From positions 97,771-161,770 of the forward strand of contig NZ_JAJVHF010000008.1 in the NCBI RefSeq assembly GCF_022171985.1: a stretch of 64,000 nt of DNA. The letters run 5' to 3'. Of this stretch, positions 44,033-54,777 are shown piece by piece. The number at the start of each line of letters is the position of its first letter. The first letter of the stretch is position 1. A program made the position numbers and the translations under genes. The stretch comes from Huaxiibacter chinensis. GTDB taxonomy: Bacteria; Pseudomonadota; Gammaproteobacteria; Enterobacterales; Enterobacteriaceae. Below the pieces are notes generated by a model. It was not told where the DNA came from and did no database searches. It was given only the letters and a program-made list of their open reading frames with translations.

Positions 44033-45046
44033 ATGGTCGTTACCGTACTGAAAAAAGGCACTCTGACGCTGGCGGGATTACTGCTGATGGCACAGGCGCA
44101 GGCAACCGAGTTACTGAACAGCTCCTATGACGTCTCACGCGAACTGTTTGCCGCCCTCAATCCCCCGTTTGAACAGCAGTGGGCCAAAGACAATAACGGC
44201 GACAAGCTCACCATTAAGCAGTCGCATGCCGGGTCGTCCAAGCAGGCGCTGGCGATTTTGCAGGGCCTGAAAGCGGATGTGGTGACCTACAACCAGATTA
44301 CCGATGTGCAAATCCTGCATGACAAAGGCAAGTTGATTCCGGCGGACTGGCAGAGCCGTTTGCCGAATAACAGCTCACCGTTCTACTCCACCATGGGTTT
44401 CCTGGTCCGTAAGGGCAACCCCAAAAATATTCACGACTGGAACGATCTGGTGCGTTCCGACGTCAAGCTGATTTTCCCTAACCCGAAAACCTCGGGTAAT
44501 GCCCGCTATACCTATCTGGCGGCATGGGGCGCGGCGGATAAAGCGGACGGGGGCGATAAAGCGAAAACCGAGCAGTTTATGACCCAGTTCCTGAAAAACG
44601 TCGAAGTGTTTGATACCGGCGGTCGCGGGGCGACCACGACCTTTGCAGAACGTGGCCTGGGCGATGTGTTGATTAGCTTTGAGTCGGAAGTGAATAACAT
44701 CCGCAAACAGTATGAAGCGCAGGGCTTTGAGGTCGTTATCCCTAAGACGAATATTCTGGCTGAGTTTCCGGTCGCCTGGGTCGATAAAAACGTGAAAGCG
44801 AACGGTACCGAGAAGGCGGCGAAAGCGTATCTGAACTATCTCTATAGCCCGCAGGCGCAGACCATTATTACGAACTATTACTATCGCGTGAACAATCCTG
44901 AGGTGATGAACAAGCTCAACGATAAGTTCCCGCAGACCGACTTGTTCCGCGTGGAAGACCAGTTTGGTTCATGGCCTGAAGTGATGAAAACGCACTTCAC
45001 CACCGGCGGTGAGTTAGACAAATTGCTGGCGGCGGGGCGTAAGTAA
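44033..45046 (+). CDS. cysP: Thiosulfate/sulfate-binding protein CysP
   Basis: Periplasmic receptor of the sulfate/thiosulfate ABC importer. 337 residues (E. coli 338). Signal peptide ends near [19 protein letters not shown]; the mature protein has [11 protein letters not shown] and [15 protein letters not shown], the anion-binding segments. TAATG overlap with cysU (45044-45048) couples them. First gene of cysPUWA. Confidence 0.97.
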   Translation: MVVTVLKKGTLTLAGLLLMAQAQATELLNSSYDVSRELFAALNPPFEQQWAKDNNGDKLTIKQSHAGSSKQALAILQGLKADVVTYNQITDVQILHDKGKLIPADWQSRLPNNSSPFYSTMGFLVRKGNPKNIHDWNDLVRSDVKLIFPNPKTSGNARYTYLAAWGAADKADGGDKAKTEQFMTQFLKNVEVFDTGGRGATTTFAERGLGDVLISFESEVNNIRKQYEAQGFEVVIPKTNILAEFPVAWVDKNVKANGTEKAAKAYLNYLYSPQAQTIITNYYYRVNNPEVMNKLNDKFPQTDLFRVEDQFGSWPEVMKTHFTTGGELDKLLAAGRK

Positions 45047-45879
45047 TGTTTGCCGTTTCATCCAGACGCGTGCTGCCGGGCTTTACGTTAAGCCTTGGGA
45101 CCAGCCTGCTGTTCGTCTGCCTGATTTTATTGTTGCCGTTAAGTGCGCTGGTGATGCAGCTGGCGCAGATGAGCTGGGCGCAATACTGGGAAGTCATCAC
45201 CAATCCACAGGTGGTCGCCGCTTATAAGGTCACGCTGCTTTCGGCGTTTGTTGCCTCTATTTTCAATGGCGTCTTTGGGCTGCTGATGGCGTGGATCTTA
45301 ACGCGCTATCGCTTCCCGGGACGTACGCTGCTCGACGCGTTAATGGATCTGCCGTTTGCCCTGCCGACAGCGGTTGCGGGCTTAACCCTGGCCTCGCTGT
45401 TCTCGGTGAATGGCTTTTATGGCGAATGGCTGGCGAAGTTCGATATCAAGGTGACCTATACCTGGCTGGGTATCGCGGTGGCGATGGCTTTTACCAGCAT
45501 CCCTTTCGTGGTGCGTACCGTGCAGCCGGTGCTGGAAGAGCTTGGGCCGGAATACGAAGAGGCCGCAGAGACGCTCGGTGCAACGCGTATCCAAAGCTTT
45601 CGCAAAGTGGTGCTGCCGGAGCTTTCCCCGGCGCTGCTTGCTGGCGTGGCGCTCTCCTTTACCCGCAGTCTGGGTGAGTTTGGTGCGGTGATCTTCATTG
45701 CCGGGAACATCGCGTGGAAAACCGAAGTGACCTCGCTGATGATTTTTGTTCGCTTACAGGAGTTTGATTATCCCGCGGCGAGCGCAATCGCCTCGGTGAT
45801 CCTGGCGGCGTCGCTGCTGCTGCTGTTTTCGATTAACACTCTGCAAAGTCGCTTTGGTCGACGCGTGGTAGGTCACTGA
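45046..45879 (+). CDS. cysU: Sulfate/thiosulfate ABC permease CysU (CysT)
   Basis: 277-residue inner-membrane permease, about six helices. The ABC-binding EAA loop reads EYEEAAETLGATRIQSFRKV (about 166-185). Forms the channel with CysW; energised by CysA and fed by CysP. One-nt overlaps with cysP and cysW. Confidence 0.97.
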   Translation: MFAVSSRRVLPGFTLSLGTSLLFVCLILLLPLSALVMQLAQMSWAQYWEVITNPQVVAAYKVTLLSAFVASIFNGVFGLLMAWILTRYRFPGRTLLDALMDLPFALPTAVAGLTLASLFSVNGFYGEWLAKFDIKVTYTWLGIAVAMAFTSIPFVVRTVQPVLEELGPEYEEAAETLGATRIQSFRKVVLPELSPALLAGVALSFTRSLGEFGAVIFIAGNIAWKTEVTSLMIFVRLQEFDYPAASAIASVILAASLLLLFSINTLQSRFGRRVVGH

Positions 45880-46754
45880 TGGCGGAAGTTACCCAATTGA
45901 AGCGCTATGACGCGCCCCGCGTGAACTGGGGTAAATGGTTTCTGATCGGAACGGGCGTGCTGGTCTCCGCCTTTATTCTGGTTGTGCCGATGATCTACAT
46001 CTTCGTGCAGGCGTTCAGCAAAGGAATAATGCCTGCGCTGCAAAACCTGGCCGACCCGGACATGCTGCACGCCATCTGGCTGACGGTGATGATTGCCCTT
46101 ATTACCGTACCGATAAATCTGGTCTTCGGCATTTTGCTGGCCTGGCTGGTGACGCGATTTAACTTTCCAGGCCGCCAGCTGCTGCTGACGCTGCTGGATA
46201 TCCCGTTTGCCGTCTCTCCGGTTGTGGCAGGTTTAGTCTATCTGCTGTTTTACGGATCGAACGGTCCGCTGGGCGGCTGGCTGGACGAGCACAACCTGCA
46301 AATTATGTTCGCCTGGCCCGGCATGGTGCTGGTGACCATTTTCGTGACCTGTCCGTTTGTGGTGCGCGAACTGGTGCCTGTGATGTTAAGCCAGGGCAGT
46401 CATGAGGACGAAGCGGCGATTTTACTGGGGGCATCTGGCTGGCAGATGTTCCGCCGGGTAACGCTACCCAACATTCGCTGGGCGCTGCTCTACGGCGTGG
46501 TGCTGACCAACGCCCGTGCGATCGGTGAGTTTGGCGCGGTGTCGGTCGTCTCCGGCTCGATTCGCGGCGAGACGCTGTCGCTGCCGTTACAGATTGAATT
46601 ACTGGAACAGGACTACAACACCGTCGGTTCCTTTACTGCCGCAGCGTTATTAACGCTGATGGCTATTTTGACCCTGTTTTTGAAGAGCATGGTGCAGTGG
46701 CGTTTAGAGAATCAGGAAAAACGTCTGCAGCAGGAGGGAAATCATGAGCATTGA
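45879..46754 (+). CDS. cysW: Sulfate/thiosulfate ABC permease CysW
   Basis: 291 residues, six-helix permease partner of CysU. EAA loop [20 protein letters not shown]. The ATG shares one base with the cysU stop (TGATG), and the 3' end overlaps cysA by 11 nt. Confidence 0.97.
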   Translation: MAEVTQLKRYDAPRVNWGKWFLIGTGVLVSAFILVVPMIYIFVQAFSKGIMPALQNLADPDMLHAIWLTVMIALITVPINLVFGILLAWLVTRFNFPGRQLLLTLLDIPFAVSPVVAGLVYLLFYGSNGPLGGWLDEHNLQIMFAWPGMVLVTIFVTCPFVVRELVPVMLSQGSHEDEAAILLGASGWQMFRRVTLPNIRWALLYGVVLTNARAIGEFGAVSVVSGSIRGETLSLPLQIELLEQDYNTVGSFTAAALLTLMAILTLFLKSMVQWRLENQEKRLQQEGNHEH

Positions 46755-47838
46755 GATTGCCAATATTAAGAAGTCTTTTGGTCGCACCCAGGTGCTGAAT
46801 GATATCTCACTGGATATCCCTTCCGGACAGATGGTGGCGCTGCTGGGGCCGTCAGGTTCCGGTAAAACGACACTGCTGCGCATCATCGCCGGGCTTGAGC
46901 ATCAGACCAGCGGGCATATCCGTTTCCACGGCACCGATGTCAGCCGCCTGCACGCCCGCGACCGCAAAGTCGGCTTCGTGTTCCAGCACTACGCGCTGTT
47001 CCGCCACATGAACGTGTTCGATAACATCGCGTTTGGCCTGACCGTGCTGCCGCGCCGCGAACGCCCGAATGCAGCGACGATCAAAGCGAAAGTAACCAGA
47101 CTGCTGGAGATGGTGCAGCTTGCGCACCTGGCCGACCGTTTCCCGGCCCAGCTTTCAGGTGGACAAAAGCAGCGTGTCGCCCTGGCGCGCGCCCTGGCCG
47201 TTGAGCCGCAAATCCTGCTGCTGGATGAACCCTTTGGCGCGCTGGATGCCCAGGTGCGTAAAGAGCTGCGGCGCTGGCTGCGTCAGCTGCATGAAGAGCT
47301 GAAATTCACCAGCGTGTTTGTGACCCACGATCAGGAAGAGGCAATGGAGGTCGCCGATCGCGTGGTGGTGATGAGTCAGGGAAATATTGAACAGGTGGAT
47401 GAACCCGAGCAGCTCTGGCGTGAACCGGCAACCCGCTTTGTGCTGGAGTTTATGGGCGAAGTGAATCGTCTGAAGGGCACCCTGCGCGGTGGACAGTTCC
47501 ATGTGGGCGCACACCGCTGGCCGCTCGGCTACACCCCAGCCCATCAGGGAGAGGTCGATCTGTTCCTGCGCCCCTGGGAAGTTGACGTGAGCCGCCGAAC
47601 CAGCCTCGATTCACCGCTGCCGGTACAGGTGCTGGAAGCGAGTCCGAAGGGGCACTACACCCACCTGGTAGTACAGCCGTTGGGCTGGTACACCGAACCT
47701 TTAACCGTGGTGATGCGCGATGATGCCCCGCCGTACCGCGGTGAACGTCTGTATGTCGGGCTACAGCACGCCCGCATCTATCACGGCACCGAGCGCATTG
47801 AGACGCGTGAGAATATTGCTCTGGCGGAGTCAGCCTGA
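46744..47838 (+). CDS. cysA: Sulfate/thiosulfate ABC ATPase CysA
   Basis: 364 residues (E. coli 365). Walker [10 protein letters not shown] (35-43), Q-loop [11 protein letters not shown], signature [14 protein letters not shown], Walker [12 protein letters not shown] and switch VTHDQEEAM, followed by a C-terminal TOBE-like regulatory domain (about 240-364). Cytoplasmic. Starts within cysW (11-nt overlap). A terminator lies between it and cysM. Confidence 0.97.
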   Translation: MSIEIANIKKSFGRTQVLNDISLDIPSGQMVALLGPSGSGKTTLLRIIAGLEHQTSGHIRFHGTDVSRLHARDRKVGFVFQHYALFRHMNVFDNIAFGLTVLPRRERPNAATIKAKVTRLLEMVQLAHLADRFPAQLSGGQKQRVALARALAVEPQILLLDEPFGALDAQVRKELRRWLRQLHEELKFTSVFVTHDQEEAMEVADRVVVMSQGNIEQVDEPEQLWREPATRFVLEFMGEVNRLKGTLRGGQFHVGAHRWPLGYTPAHQGEVDLFLRPWEVDVSRRTSLDSPLPVQVLEASPKGHYTHLVVQPLGWYTEPLTVVMRDDAPPYRGERLYVGLQHARIYHGTERIETRENIALAESA

Positions 47839-47869
47839 TACTTTATTGAGACTGTTTATCGCCCGTTGA

Positions 47870-47893
47870 CGCACTGCTTATCGGGCCTACCGT
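47870..47893. repeat. REP-type fragment between cysA and cysM
   Basis: gacgcactgcttatcgggcc followed by tacc resembles half of an E. coli-type REP (ends GCTTATCCGGCCTAC). A second half is not clear, so this is a single unit. Confidence 0.5.
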
Positions 47894-47910
47894 TATCACT
47901 GTGTCATGCA

Positions 47911-47942
47911 GGCCGGGATCGCTGCGCGCCCCCGGCTTTTTT
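47911..47942 (+). terminator. Terminator-like hairpin between cysA and cysM
   Basis: GCCGGG (47912-47917) and CCCGGC (47931-47936) with a GC-rich 13-nt loop, then T6 (47937-47942). It stands 14 nt before the cysM start codon, so cysM would be read by read-through. Confidence 0.7.
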
Positions 47943-47956
47943 ATTGAGTAACAATC

Positions 47957-48868
47957 GTGAATACACTCGAACACACCATCGGCAATACTCCTCTGGTTAA
48001 GCTCCAGCGTCTGGGGCCAGACAATGGCAGTGAAATCTGGGTCAAACTGGAAGGCAATAATCCGGCCGGATCCGTTAAGGACAGAGCGGCGCTCTCTATG
48101 ATTGTCCAGGCAGAGAAACGCGGTGAGATTAAGCCCGGCGATGTATTGATCGAGGCGACGAGCGGTAATACCGGAATTGCACTGGCCATGATTGCTGCGC
48201 TGAAAGGCTACCGCATGAAACTGCTGATGCCTGACAACATGAGCCAGGAGCGCAGGGCGGCGATGCGCGCCTACGGTGCTGAGCTGATTCTGGTGACGAA
48301 AGAGCAGGGAATGGAAGGCGCGCGCGATTTGGCACTTGCGATGGCGGAGCGCGGCGAAGGAACCCTGCTCGATCAGTTTAATAATCCCGATAACCCCTAC
48401 GCTCACTACACCACCACCGGCCCGGAAATCTGGCAGCAAACGCAGGGGAAAATCACCCATTTCGTCTCCAGCATGGGCACTACGGGCACCATTACCGGCG
48501 TTTCGCGTTTTCTGCGCGAGCAGGAAAAACAGGTGACGATTGTGGGTCTGCAGCCGGAAGAGGGGAGCAGTATCCCCGGGATCCGTCGCTGGCCAGCGGA
48601 GTATATGCCCGGCATCTTTAATGCCCAGCTTGTAGACCAGGTGCTGGATATTCATCAGCGCGAGGCAGAAAATACCATGCGAGAGCTGGCGGTACGCGAA
48701 GGCATATTCTGCGGCGTCAGTTCAGGGGGCGCGGTAGCGGGCGCAATTCGCGTGGCGCAGTCGCACCCGGGGGCCGTGGTGGTGGCGATTATTTGCGATC
48801 GCGGCGATCGTTATCTCTCCACCGGCGTTTTTGGTGAAGAGAGTTACTCGCAGGGGGCAGGGATCTAA
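47957..48868 (+). CDS. cysM: Cysteine synthase B (O-acetylserine sulfhydrylase B)
   Basis: PLP enzyme that makes cysteine from O-acetylserine and sulfide, and S-sulfocysteine from thiosulfate. GTG start at 47957, 303 residues, as in E. coli. PLP lysine K41 in [20 protein letters not shown] binds the substrate. Placed after cysPUWA, so thiosulfate import and use are encoded together. The ribosome site (GAGTAAC) is weak and the terminator close upstream may limit its expression. Confidence 0.97.
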   Translation: MNTLEHTIGNTPLVKLQRLGPDNGSEIWVKLEGNNPAGSVKDRAALSMIVQAEKRGEIKPGDVLIEATSGNTGIALAMIAALKGYRMKLLMPDNMSQERRAAMRAYGAELILVTKEQGMEGARDLALAMAERGEGTLLDQFNNPDNPYAHYTTTGPEIWQQTQGKITHFVSSMGTTGTITGVSRFLREQEKQVTIVGLQPEEGSSIPGIRRWPAEYMPGIFNAQLVDQVLDIHQREAENTMRELAVREGIFCGVSSGGAVAGAIRVAQSHPGAVVVAIICDRGDRYLSTGVFGEESYSQGAGI

Positions 48869-48872
48869 CATC

Positions 48873-49709
48873 ATGGAGATGATCTTATTTCGCGATAAAA
48901 CACGGGCACAGCAAACGGATATTGTGGCCGTGCAGTCACAGGTCGTCTATGGCAGCGTAGGCAACAGTATTGCAGTGCCGAATATCCGTCAGCATCATTT
49001 AAACGTGACTGCTGTGCCGACGGTGCTGTTTAGCAACACGCCGCATTACGACAGCTTCTACGGCGGTGTGATCCCGGATGAGTGGTTCAGCGGCTATCTG
49101 AAAGCGCTGGAAGAGCGTGATATTTTACGCGAGCTAAAAGCGGTTACCACAGGGTATATGGGAAGCGCCAGCCAGATCGGGCTGCTGGCCGAATGGCTTA
49201 AGAAAATTAAAGCGCAGCATCCTGAGCTACTGGTCCTGGTCGATCCGGTGATGGGCGATATCGATAGCGGAATCTATGTGAATCCCGAAATCCCGGAGGC
49301 ATACCGCCAGCATTTACTGCCGCTGGCGCAGGGGATTACCCCCAACGTTTTCGAGCTGGAAGTCCTGAGCGGTCACCCTTGCCGCACCCCGGAAAGCGCC
49401 GTTGAGGCCGCACAAGGTCTGTTGTCGGACACCCTGAAATGGGTTGCTATCACCAGCGCACCCGTCAAGGCAGAGCCAGACACGATTCATGTGGTACTGG
49501 TGAGCGAAAATGGGGTGACAATCACGGCGCATCCGCGCGTGGCAACGGATTTAAAAGGCACAGGCGATCTGTTCTGTTCAGAACTGGTCAGCGCAATGGT
49601 GCAGGGCGAGAAGGTGACAGAGGCGATTCGTCGTGCGGGAGACCGGGTGACGGAGATTATGGCGTATACGTTATCTAAAGGCTATGACGAGCTCATCCTG
49701 CCGGCATAA
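48873..49709 (+). CDS. pdxK: Pyridoxine/pyridoxal/pyridoxamine kinase
   Basis: Phosphorylates B6 vitamers for PLP salvage. ATG 48873 gives 278 residues (E. coli 283); the C-terminus is a little shorter (ends YDELILPA). [19 protein letters not shown] (substrate) and [11 protein letters not shown] with the catalytic Asp are intact. Only 4 nt separate it from the cysM stop and no good ribosome site lies in front, so translation is probably coupled to cysM. K-12 has yfeK and yfeS between them. Confidence 0.95.
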   Translation: MEMILFRDKTRAQQTDIVAVQSQVVYGSVGNSIAVPNIRQHHLNVTAVPTVLFSNTPHYDSFYGGVIPDEWFSGYLKALEERDILRELKAVTTGYMGSASQIGLLAEWLKKIKAQHPELLVLVDPVMGDIDSGIYVNPEIPEAYRQHLLPLAQGITPNVFELEVLSGHPCRTPESAVEAAQGLLSDTLKWVAITSAPVKAEPDTIHVVLVSENGVTITAHPRVATDLKGTGDLFCSELVSAMVQGEKVTEAIRRAGDRVTEIMAYTLSKGYDELILPA

Positions 49710-49714
49710 ATAAC

Positions 49715-49739
49715 AATGGCACCCGAAGGCGCCATTTTT
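49715..49739. terminator. Terminator between pdxK and crr
   Basis: AATGGC (49715-49720) and GCCATT (49731-49736), extended inward by further pairs around cgaa, with T5 to 49739. Serves pdxK and, from the other strand, crr. Confidence 0.7.
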
Positions 49740-49753
49740 CTGTGCGGCAAGAA

Positions 49754-50263
49754 TTACTTCTTGATGCGAATCACCGGGGTTTCACCCACGGTCACACTGC
49801 CAGACAGTTTGATCAGTTCTTTGATTTCGTCCATGTTGGAGATAACAACCGGCGTCAGGGTAGACTTGGCTTTCTCTTCCAGCAGGGCGAGGTCGAATTC
49901 AATAACCGGATCGCCAACTTTCACGCGCTGACCTTCTTCAGCGATACGCTTAAAGCCTTCGCCTTTCAGTTCAACGGTGTCGATACCGAAGTGAACAAAC
50001 AGTTCGATACCGCTATCAGATTCGATAGAGAACGCATGGTTGGTTTCAAAAATTTTACCGATGGTGCCATCAACTGGAGCAACCATTTTGTTGCCCGTTG
50101 GTTTGATAGCAATACCATCGCCAACGATTTTTTCGGCAAATACTACATCCGGCACGTCTTCGATATTAACGATTTCGCCAGACAGCGGAGCAATAATCTC
50201 AATAGTTCCGGTGTCTTTCTTATCATCAGAAACCAGAGATTTCAGTTTATCGAACAAACCCAT
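49754..50263 (-). CDS. crr: PTS glucose-specific EIIA (EIIA-Glc)
   Basis: Carries phosphate from HPr to EIIBC-Glc and controls adenylate cyclase and non-PTS permeases. 169 residues, as in E. coli. The phosphorylated histidine is H91 counting Met (H90 of the mature protein) in [10 protein letters not shown], and the partner His is H76 in ETNHAF. Last gene of ptsH-ptsI-crr, 40 nt after ptsI. Confidence 0.98.
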   Translation of the reverse strand: MGLFDKLKSLVSDDKKDTGTIEIIAPLSGEIVNIEDVPDVVFAEKIVGDGIAIKPTGNKMVAPVDGTIGKIFETNHAFSIESDSGIELFVHFGIDTVELKGEGFKRIAEEGQRVKVGDPVIEFDLALLEEKAKSTLTPVVISNMDEIKELIKLSGSVTVGETPVIRIKK

Positions 50264-50303
50264 GATCTTCTCCTAAGCAGTAATTTGGGCCGCATCTCGT
50301 GGA

Positions 50304-52031
50304 TTAGCAGATTGTTTTTTCTTCAATGAACTTGTTAACCAGCGTCATTAACTCGTCCGTTGTCGGTTGAGCAAGAGCCTGCTCTGCTAACACCTTCGCA
50401 TCTTCGAAGTTCGTGTTACGGATAATCTTCTTAATGCGCGGGATGGAAATGGCACTCATAGAGAACTCGTCCAGACCCATACCCAGCAACAGAAGTGTAG
50501 CACGTTCGTCGCCTGCAAGCTCACCACACATGCCAGTCCATTTACCTTCCGCATGAGAAGCATCAATAACTTGCTTAATAAGCGTCAGCACGGACGGTGA
50601 CATTGGCTGGTAGAGATGCGAGATCATATCATTACCACGGTCAACTGCCAGAGTGTACTGTGTTAAATCATTGGTTCCGATACTAAAGAAGTCAACTTCT
50701 TTGGCCAGATGACGCGCAATGGTTGCGGCGGCAGGTGTTTCCACCATCACGCCCACTTCGATTGACTCGTCAAAGGCTTTGCCTTCGTCACGCAGTTCCT
50801 GTTTGTAGATTTCGATCTCTTTTTTCAGTGCACGCACTTCTTCAACAGAGATGATCATCGGGAACATGATGCGCAATTTACCGAACGCAGAGGCACGCAG
50901 AATGGCGCGAACCTGGTCACGCAGGATCTCTTTACGATCCATGGCGATACGCACGGCACGCCAGCCCAGGAACGGGTTCTCTTCTTTCGGGAAGTTCATG
51001 TACGGCAGCTCTTTGTCGCCGCCGATATCCATGGTACGCACGATCACTGCCTGAGAGCCACAGGCTTCAGCGACAGCTTTGTATGCCGCAAACTGCTCTT
51101 CTTCAGTAGGCAGCGCGTCGCGGTCCATGAACAGGAATTCAGTACGATACAGACCTACGCCTTCCGCGCCGTTGCGCTCAGCGCCATCAACGTCACGTAC
51201 GGTACCGATGTTAGCGCACACTTCAACCTGATGGCCGTCCAGCGTAATTGCTGGCAGGTCTTTCAGTTTCGCGAGTTCTGCTTTCTCGGTGGCAACCTGC
51301 TCCTGTACGGCGCGGAGTTGCTCGATCTCTTCGTTCGTTGGGTTGACGTAAACCACGTTGTTTACGGCATCCAGAATCAGATAATCGTCGTTTTTCACCT
51401 GAGCGGTCACGCTACCGGTACCCACGATGGCAGGCAGTTCAAGCGAACGCGCCATGATTGAGGTGTGGGAGGTACGTCCACCGGCATCGGTGATGAAACC
51501 CAGCACCTTGTTCAGGTTCAGCTGTGCGGTTTCAGACGGGGTGAGGTCAGCAGCAACCAGAATCACTTCGTCCTGAATGGAGCTCAGGTCGATGATTGCC
51601 AGACCCAGGATGTTGCGCAGCAGGCGCTTACCGATGTCGCGTACGTCAGCCGCACGTTCTTTCAGGTATTCATCATCCAGCTCTTCCAGGGCAGTCGCCT
51701 GGCCTTCGATAACTTCATGCGCAGCCGCATCGGCCGTCATGCCTTTATCTTTAATCAGGGCTATGATTTCCTGCTCCAGCTCCTCATCTTCGAGCAGCAT
51801 GATGTGCCCTTCGAAGATGGCTTCTTTTTCTTCACCGAAAGTTTCGCCAGCTTTAGTTTTGATCGCTTCCAGTTGCGCTGATGCCTTGGCACGACCGCTC
51901 AGAAAACGCTCAACTTCCTGATTGACCTTATCGGCAGAAATTTTTTTCCGGTCGATGACGATCTCGTCTTCTTTCAGCAGAAGTGCCTTGCCGAAAGCGA
52001 TACCCGGGGATGCTAAAATGCCTGAAATCAT
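50304..52031 (-). CDS. ptsI: PTS enzyme I (PEP-protein phosphotransferase)
   Basis: Takes phosphate from PEP and passes it to HPr. 575 residues as in E. coli. Active histidine H189 in [13 protein letters not shown]; the PEP domain has the catalytic Cys in [10 protein letters not shown]. 43 nt downstream of ptsH. Its codon use looks highly biased, as in strongly expressed genes. Confidence 0.98.
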   Translation of the reverse strand: MISGILASPGIAFGKALLLKEDEIVIDRKKISADKVNQEVERFLSGRAKASAQLEAIKTKAGETFGEEKEAIFEGHIMLLEDEELEQEIIALIKDKGMTADAAAHEVIEGQATALEELDDEYLKERAADVRDIGKRLLRNILGLAIIDLSSIQDEVILVAADLTPSETAQLNLNKVLGFITDAGGRTSHTSIMARSLELPAIVGTGSVTAQVKNDDYLILDAVNNVVYVNPTNEEIEQLRAVQEQVATEKAELAKLKDLPAITLDGHQVEVCANIGTVRDVDGAERNGAEGVGLYRTEFLFMDRDALPTEEEQFAAYKAVAEACGSQAVIVRTMDIGGDKELPYMNFPKEENPFLGWRAVRIAMDRKEILRDQVRAILRASAFGKLRIMFPMIISVEEVRALKKEIEIYKQELRDEGKAFDESIEVGVMVETPAAATIARHLAKEVDFFSIGTNDLTQYTLAVDRGNDMISHLYQPMSPSVLTLIKQVIDASHAEGKWTGMCGELAGDERATLLLLGMGLDEFSMSAISIPRIKKIIRNTNFEDAKVLAEQALAQPTTDELMTLVNKFIEEKTIC

Positions 52032-52074
52032 AACCCTACCTTACTTGTGACTGATATTAAAAAGAACCCGTTAC

Positions 52075-52332
52075 TTACTCGAGCTCAGCCATCAGTTTTA
52101 CCAGATGCTCAACTGCTTTCTGCTCGTCTTCGCCTTCCGCGGACAGGGTCACAACGGTACCCTGAGTCAGGCCCAGAGTTTGCAGTTTAAACAGGCTTTT
52201 TGCGCTAGCGCTTTTGCCGTTGGAAGTCACAGTGATCTCAGAAGTGAAGCCTTTCGCTTCTTTAACAAACTGAGCAGCAGGGCGGGTATGCAGACCGTTT
52301 GGAGCGGTAATGGTAACTTCTTGCTGGAACAT
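52075..52332 (-). CDS. ptsH: Phosphocarrier protein HPr
   Basis: 85 residues, as in E. coli. Phosphorylated H15 in [10 protein letters not shown]46 region [11 protein letters not shown] is present. General energy-coupling protein of the PTS. First gene of the operon, start [10 protein letters not shown], with GGGGAAATACA upstream. Confidence 0.98.
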   Translation of the reverse strand: MFQQEVTITAPNGLHTRPAAQFVKEAKGFTSEITVTSNGKSASAKSLFKLQTLGLTQGTVVTLSAEGEDEQKAVEHLVKLMAELE

Positions 52333-52437
52333 TGTATTTCCCCAACTTATAGGTTTTGTGTTGTGGAACTAAAGTCTAGCCTGGCGGCTCAACTTTAGCC
52401 TGTATAGTTAGCGCTGACGTTTCGATCGTCATTAAAC

Positions 52438-52467
52438 ATTATGCAGTGAAAGCAAGACTTGAACCAA
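52438..52467 (-). promoter_or_regulatory. Putative distal ptsH promoter (P0-like)
   Basis: On the minus strand TTGGTT (52467-52462), an 18-bp spacer and CATAAT (52443-52438). A start near 52431 would give a leader of about 99 nt. E. coli ptsH has promoters in the same block. Assigned by eye. Confidence 0.5.
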
Positions 52468-52600
52468 ATCATAAAATCGATTCAGCAGTCGGAATTTCTC
52501 AGAATGATTAATTTCGCGCTTCAAAATAATTGTCAGGTTAAATACCAGACCCGACGGGGTGAATCAATGCCAGAGGGGGTAAAAGTTTGATGCAGGCCAC

Positions 52601-52628
52601 AAAAAAGCACCTAAAAAGGTGCTTTTTT
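52601..52628 (-). terminator. Terminator after cysK
   Basis: AAAAAAGCACC (52601-52611) pairs perfectly with GGTGCTTTTTT (52618-52628) around a 6-nt loop; A and T flanks make it effective on both strands. It ends cysK on the minus strand. Confidence 0.85.
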
Positions 52629-52650
52629 ACGCGTTTTTAACATGCTGGCC

Positions 52651-53622
52651 CTACTGTTGCAGCTCTTTCTCAGTGAAGAGATCGGCGAACAACGCAGTGC
52701 TCAAGTAACGCTCACCCGAGGACGGAAGGATAACCACAATATTCTTGTTGGTAAAGGCTTCGTCTTCCTGCAATTTTAACGCAGCGGCCACCGCGGCGCC
52801 AGAAGAGATACCGGCAAGAATACCTTCCTCTTCCATCAGACGACGGGCGGTGGAGATCGCTTCTTCATTGGTGATCGCCACAACCTTGTCAATCAGCTTA
52901 AGGTCAAGGTTGCCCGGAATGAAACCGGCGCCGATGCCCTGAATTTTGTGTGGACCCGGTTTAAGCTCTTCACCTGCCAGCGCCTGAGCGATAACCGGCG
53001 AGTCGGTTGGCTCCACGGCCACGGTAATCAGCTCTTTTTTGCCTTTTGTGCCTTTAATATAACGCGCCACGCCCGTTAAGGTTCCGCCGGTGCCAACGCC
53101 AGAAATAAAGACATCGACCTGGCCGTCGGTATCTTCCCAGATTTCCGGGCCGGTGGTTTTTTCGTGAATCTCAGGGTTGGCCGGGTTACTGAACTGCTGA
53201 AGGAGCAGGAATTTTTCCGGATTGCTGGCAACGATCTCTTCGGCTTTCTGAATGGCCCCTTTCATGCCTTTCGCACCTTCGGTCAGCACCAGGTTTGCGC
53301 CCAGCGCTTTCAGCAGTTTGCGGCGTTCAACGCTCATGGTTTCAGGCATCGTAAGCGTCAGTTTGTAACCCCGTGCGGCCGCCACGTAAGCCAGCGCGAT
53401 GCCGGTGTTCCCGCTGGTTGGCTCGACTAACTCGATACCCGGTTTCAGCACGCCGCGTTTTTCCGCATCCCAAATCATGTTGGCACCGATACGGCATTTG
53501 ACGCTGAAGCTTGGGTTACGAGATTCTACCTTCGCAAGGATGCGTCCATTACCGATGCGGTTCAGTCGAACCAGGGGCGTATGACCGATAGTCAGCGAGT
53601 TGTCTTCATAAATCTTACTCAT
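52651..53622 (-). CDS. cysK: Cysteine synthase A (O-acetylserine sulfhydrylase A)
   Basis: Main aerobic cysteine synthase; forms the cysteine synthase complex with CysE. 323 residues as in E. coli. PLP lysine K42 in [25 protein letters not shown] is the substrate loop. The 163 bp before it contain tccttacttccccatacttt and a TATGCT -10 (minus strand), the sort of region bound by CysB, the likely activator. cysZ lies upstream in the same direction. Confidence 0.98.
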   Translation of the reverse strand: MSKIYEDNSLTIGHTPLVRLNRIGNGRILAKVESRNPSFSVKCRIGANMIWDAEKRGVLKPGIELVEPTSGNTGIALAYVAAARGYKLTLTMPETMSVERRKLLKALGANLVLTEGAKGMKGAIQKAEEIVASNPEKFLLLQQFSNPANPEIHEKTTGPEIWEDTDGQVDVFISGVGTGGTLTGVARYIKGTKGKKELITVAVEPTDSPVIAQALAGEELKPGPHKIQGIGAGFIPGNLDLKLIDKVVAITNEEAISTARRLMEEEGILAGISSGAAVAAALKLQEDEAFTNKNIVVILPSSGERYLSTALFADLFTEKELQQ

Positions 53623-53785
53623 GGCCTGTCCTTAACTGTATGAAATGGGGATACCGTTCCAGCATACCTGTTGGAAAAGTATGGGGAAGTAAGGAATTCG
53701 CATATCTATATGCTACTGAGAAATAATGGGGATCAGTATGGAATAAGGGATAGCATAAGCTACCCCCAATTTACACATTTTTGCA

Positions 53786-54547
53786 TTACTTCCATAACGC
53801 GTGCTTAGCACGGTAGCAATCCACCCACATTGCCGTCGCACCGCATACGGCAACGGGCATAATGAACAGATTCAGGAACGGGACGAGGGTAAACAGGCTG
53901 GTTAACGCCCCAAACTGCATGTTGATGACTTTTTGTGAACGTAGCGCCGTGCGCATCTCTTTAAACGGCACTTTATGGTTGTCGAAGGGATAGTCGCAAT
54001 ACTGAATAGCCAGCATCCACGCGCTAAAGAGGAACCATAGAACCGGCGCGACGGTCTGCCCGATACCAGGAATAAAATAGAGGATCAGCAGGATGACCGC
54101 CCGGGGCAGGTACCAGGCAAATTTTTGCCACTCGCGTTTCATAATCCGCGGCAAATCTTTCATGATGCCCAGGACCCCGGTATCCGGCGGCGTGGCGCCG
54201 GTGAGTCTCGCCTCAAGCTGTTCTGCCAGCAGCCCATTGAACGGGGCGGCTATCCAGTTGGCAACCGTCGAGAAGAAGTAACCAAACACCAGCAGCACCG
54301 AGATCACCATGACCGGCCACAGAAGATAGCTCAGCCACTGTAACCAATCAGGAACATAGCTCATTAAGGCCGGGACCCAGGTTTCAAGTTTGGTAAAAAG
54401 CCACCAGAACGCACCGCCCATCAGCAAAATGTTAATTAAGAGGGGAAGGATGACAAAGCGACGGATCCCCGGCAGGGAGACCAGTTTCCACCCCTGGATA
54501 AAATACCCGATGCCGCTACGCAGAGGCGATGAAGTTGATGAAACCAT
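53786..54547 (-). CDS. cysZ: Sulfate transporter CysZ
   Basis: 253-residue inner-membrane protein from ATG 54547, the E. coli length, with four main hydrophobic segments. Raises sulfate uptake into the cysteine pathway independently of CysPUWA. The longer in-frame start at 54574 has no conserved sequence. Upstream of cysK on the same strand. Confidence 0.95.
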   Translation of the reverse strand: MVSSTSSPLRSGIGYFIQGWKLVSLPGIRRFVILPLLINILLMGGAFWWLFTKLETWVPALMSYVPDWLQWLSYLLWPVMVISVLLVFGYFFSTVANWIAAPFNGLLAEQLEARLTGATPPDTGVLGIMKDLPRIMKREWQKFAWYLPRAVILLILYFIPGIGQTVAPVLWFLFSAWMLAIQYCDYPFDNHKVPFKEMRTALRSQKVINMQFGALTSLFTLVPFLNLFIMPVAVCGATAMWVDCYRAKHALWK

Positions 54548-54777
54548 AAACAGGCTGTACTCCTTTTTACACAACCAGTGGAATTGCCCGCCTATATTAT
54601 CCCGTTATGGATGAATGACCAGTTCGGAAATGTTCGAAAAAACAGCAAAAAGCACGATTTAGTCCATCTTTATGCAGCGAATGCTCTGCACACACTTGCA
54701 CTTGACGAGTTCGCCAAATACTCTTAGTGAGTAAATGTTTGCCGTGGTGGCAAGGTGTTAGAACAACAGAGAATATA

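Larger units (their letters stand above)
52333..52650. other. Intergenic region upstream of ptsH
   Basis: 318 bp without a gene between ptsH and cysK. It holds the ptsH promoter region (52438-52467), an AT-rich stretch with a partial CRP-like TATGA-N6-TCAAG overlapping the -35, and the cysK terminator (52601-52628). The last 60 nt before ptsH are nearly as I remember them in E. coli. Confidence 0.7.

Noticed and set aside
47843..48655. 270-codon open frame opposite cysM
   Set aside because: Antisense to cysM and reaches into the REP/terminator region; no family resemblance.
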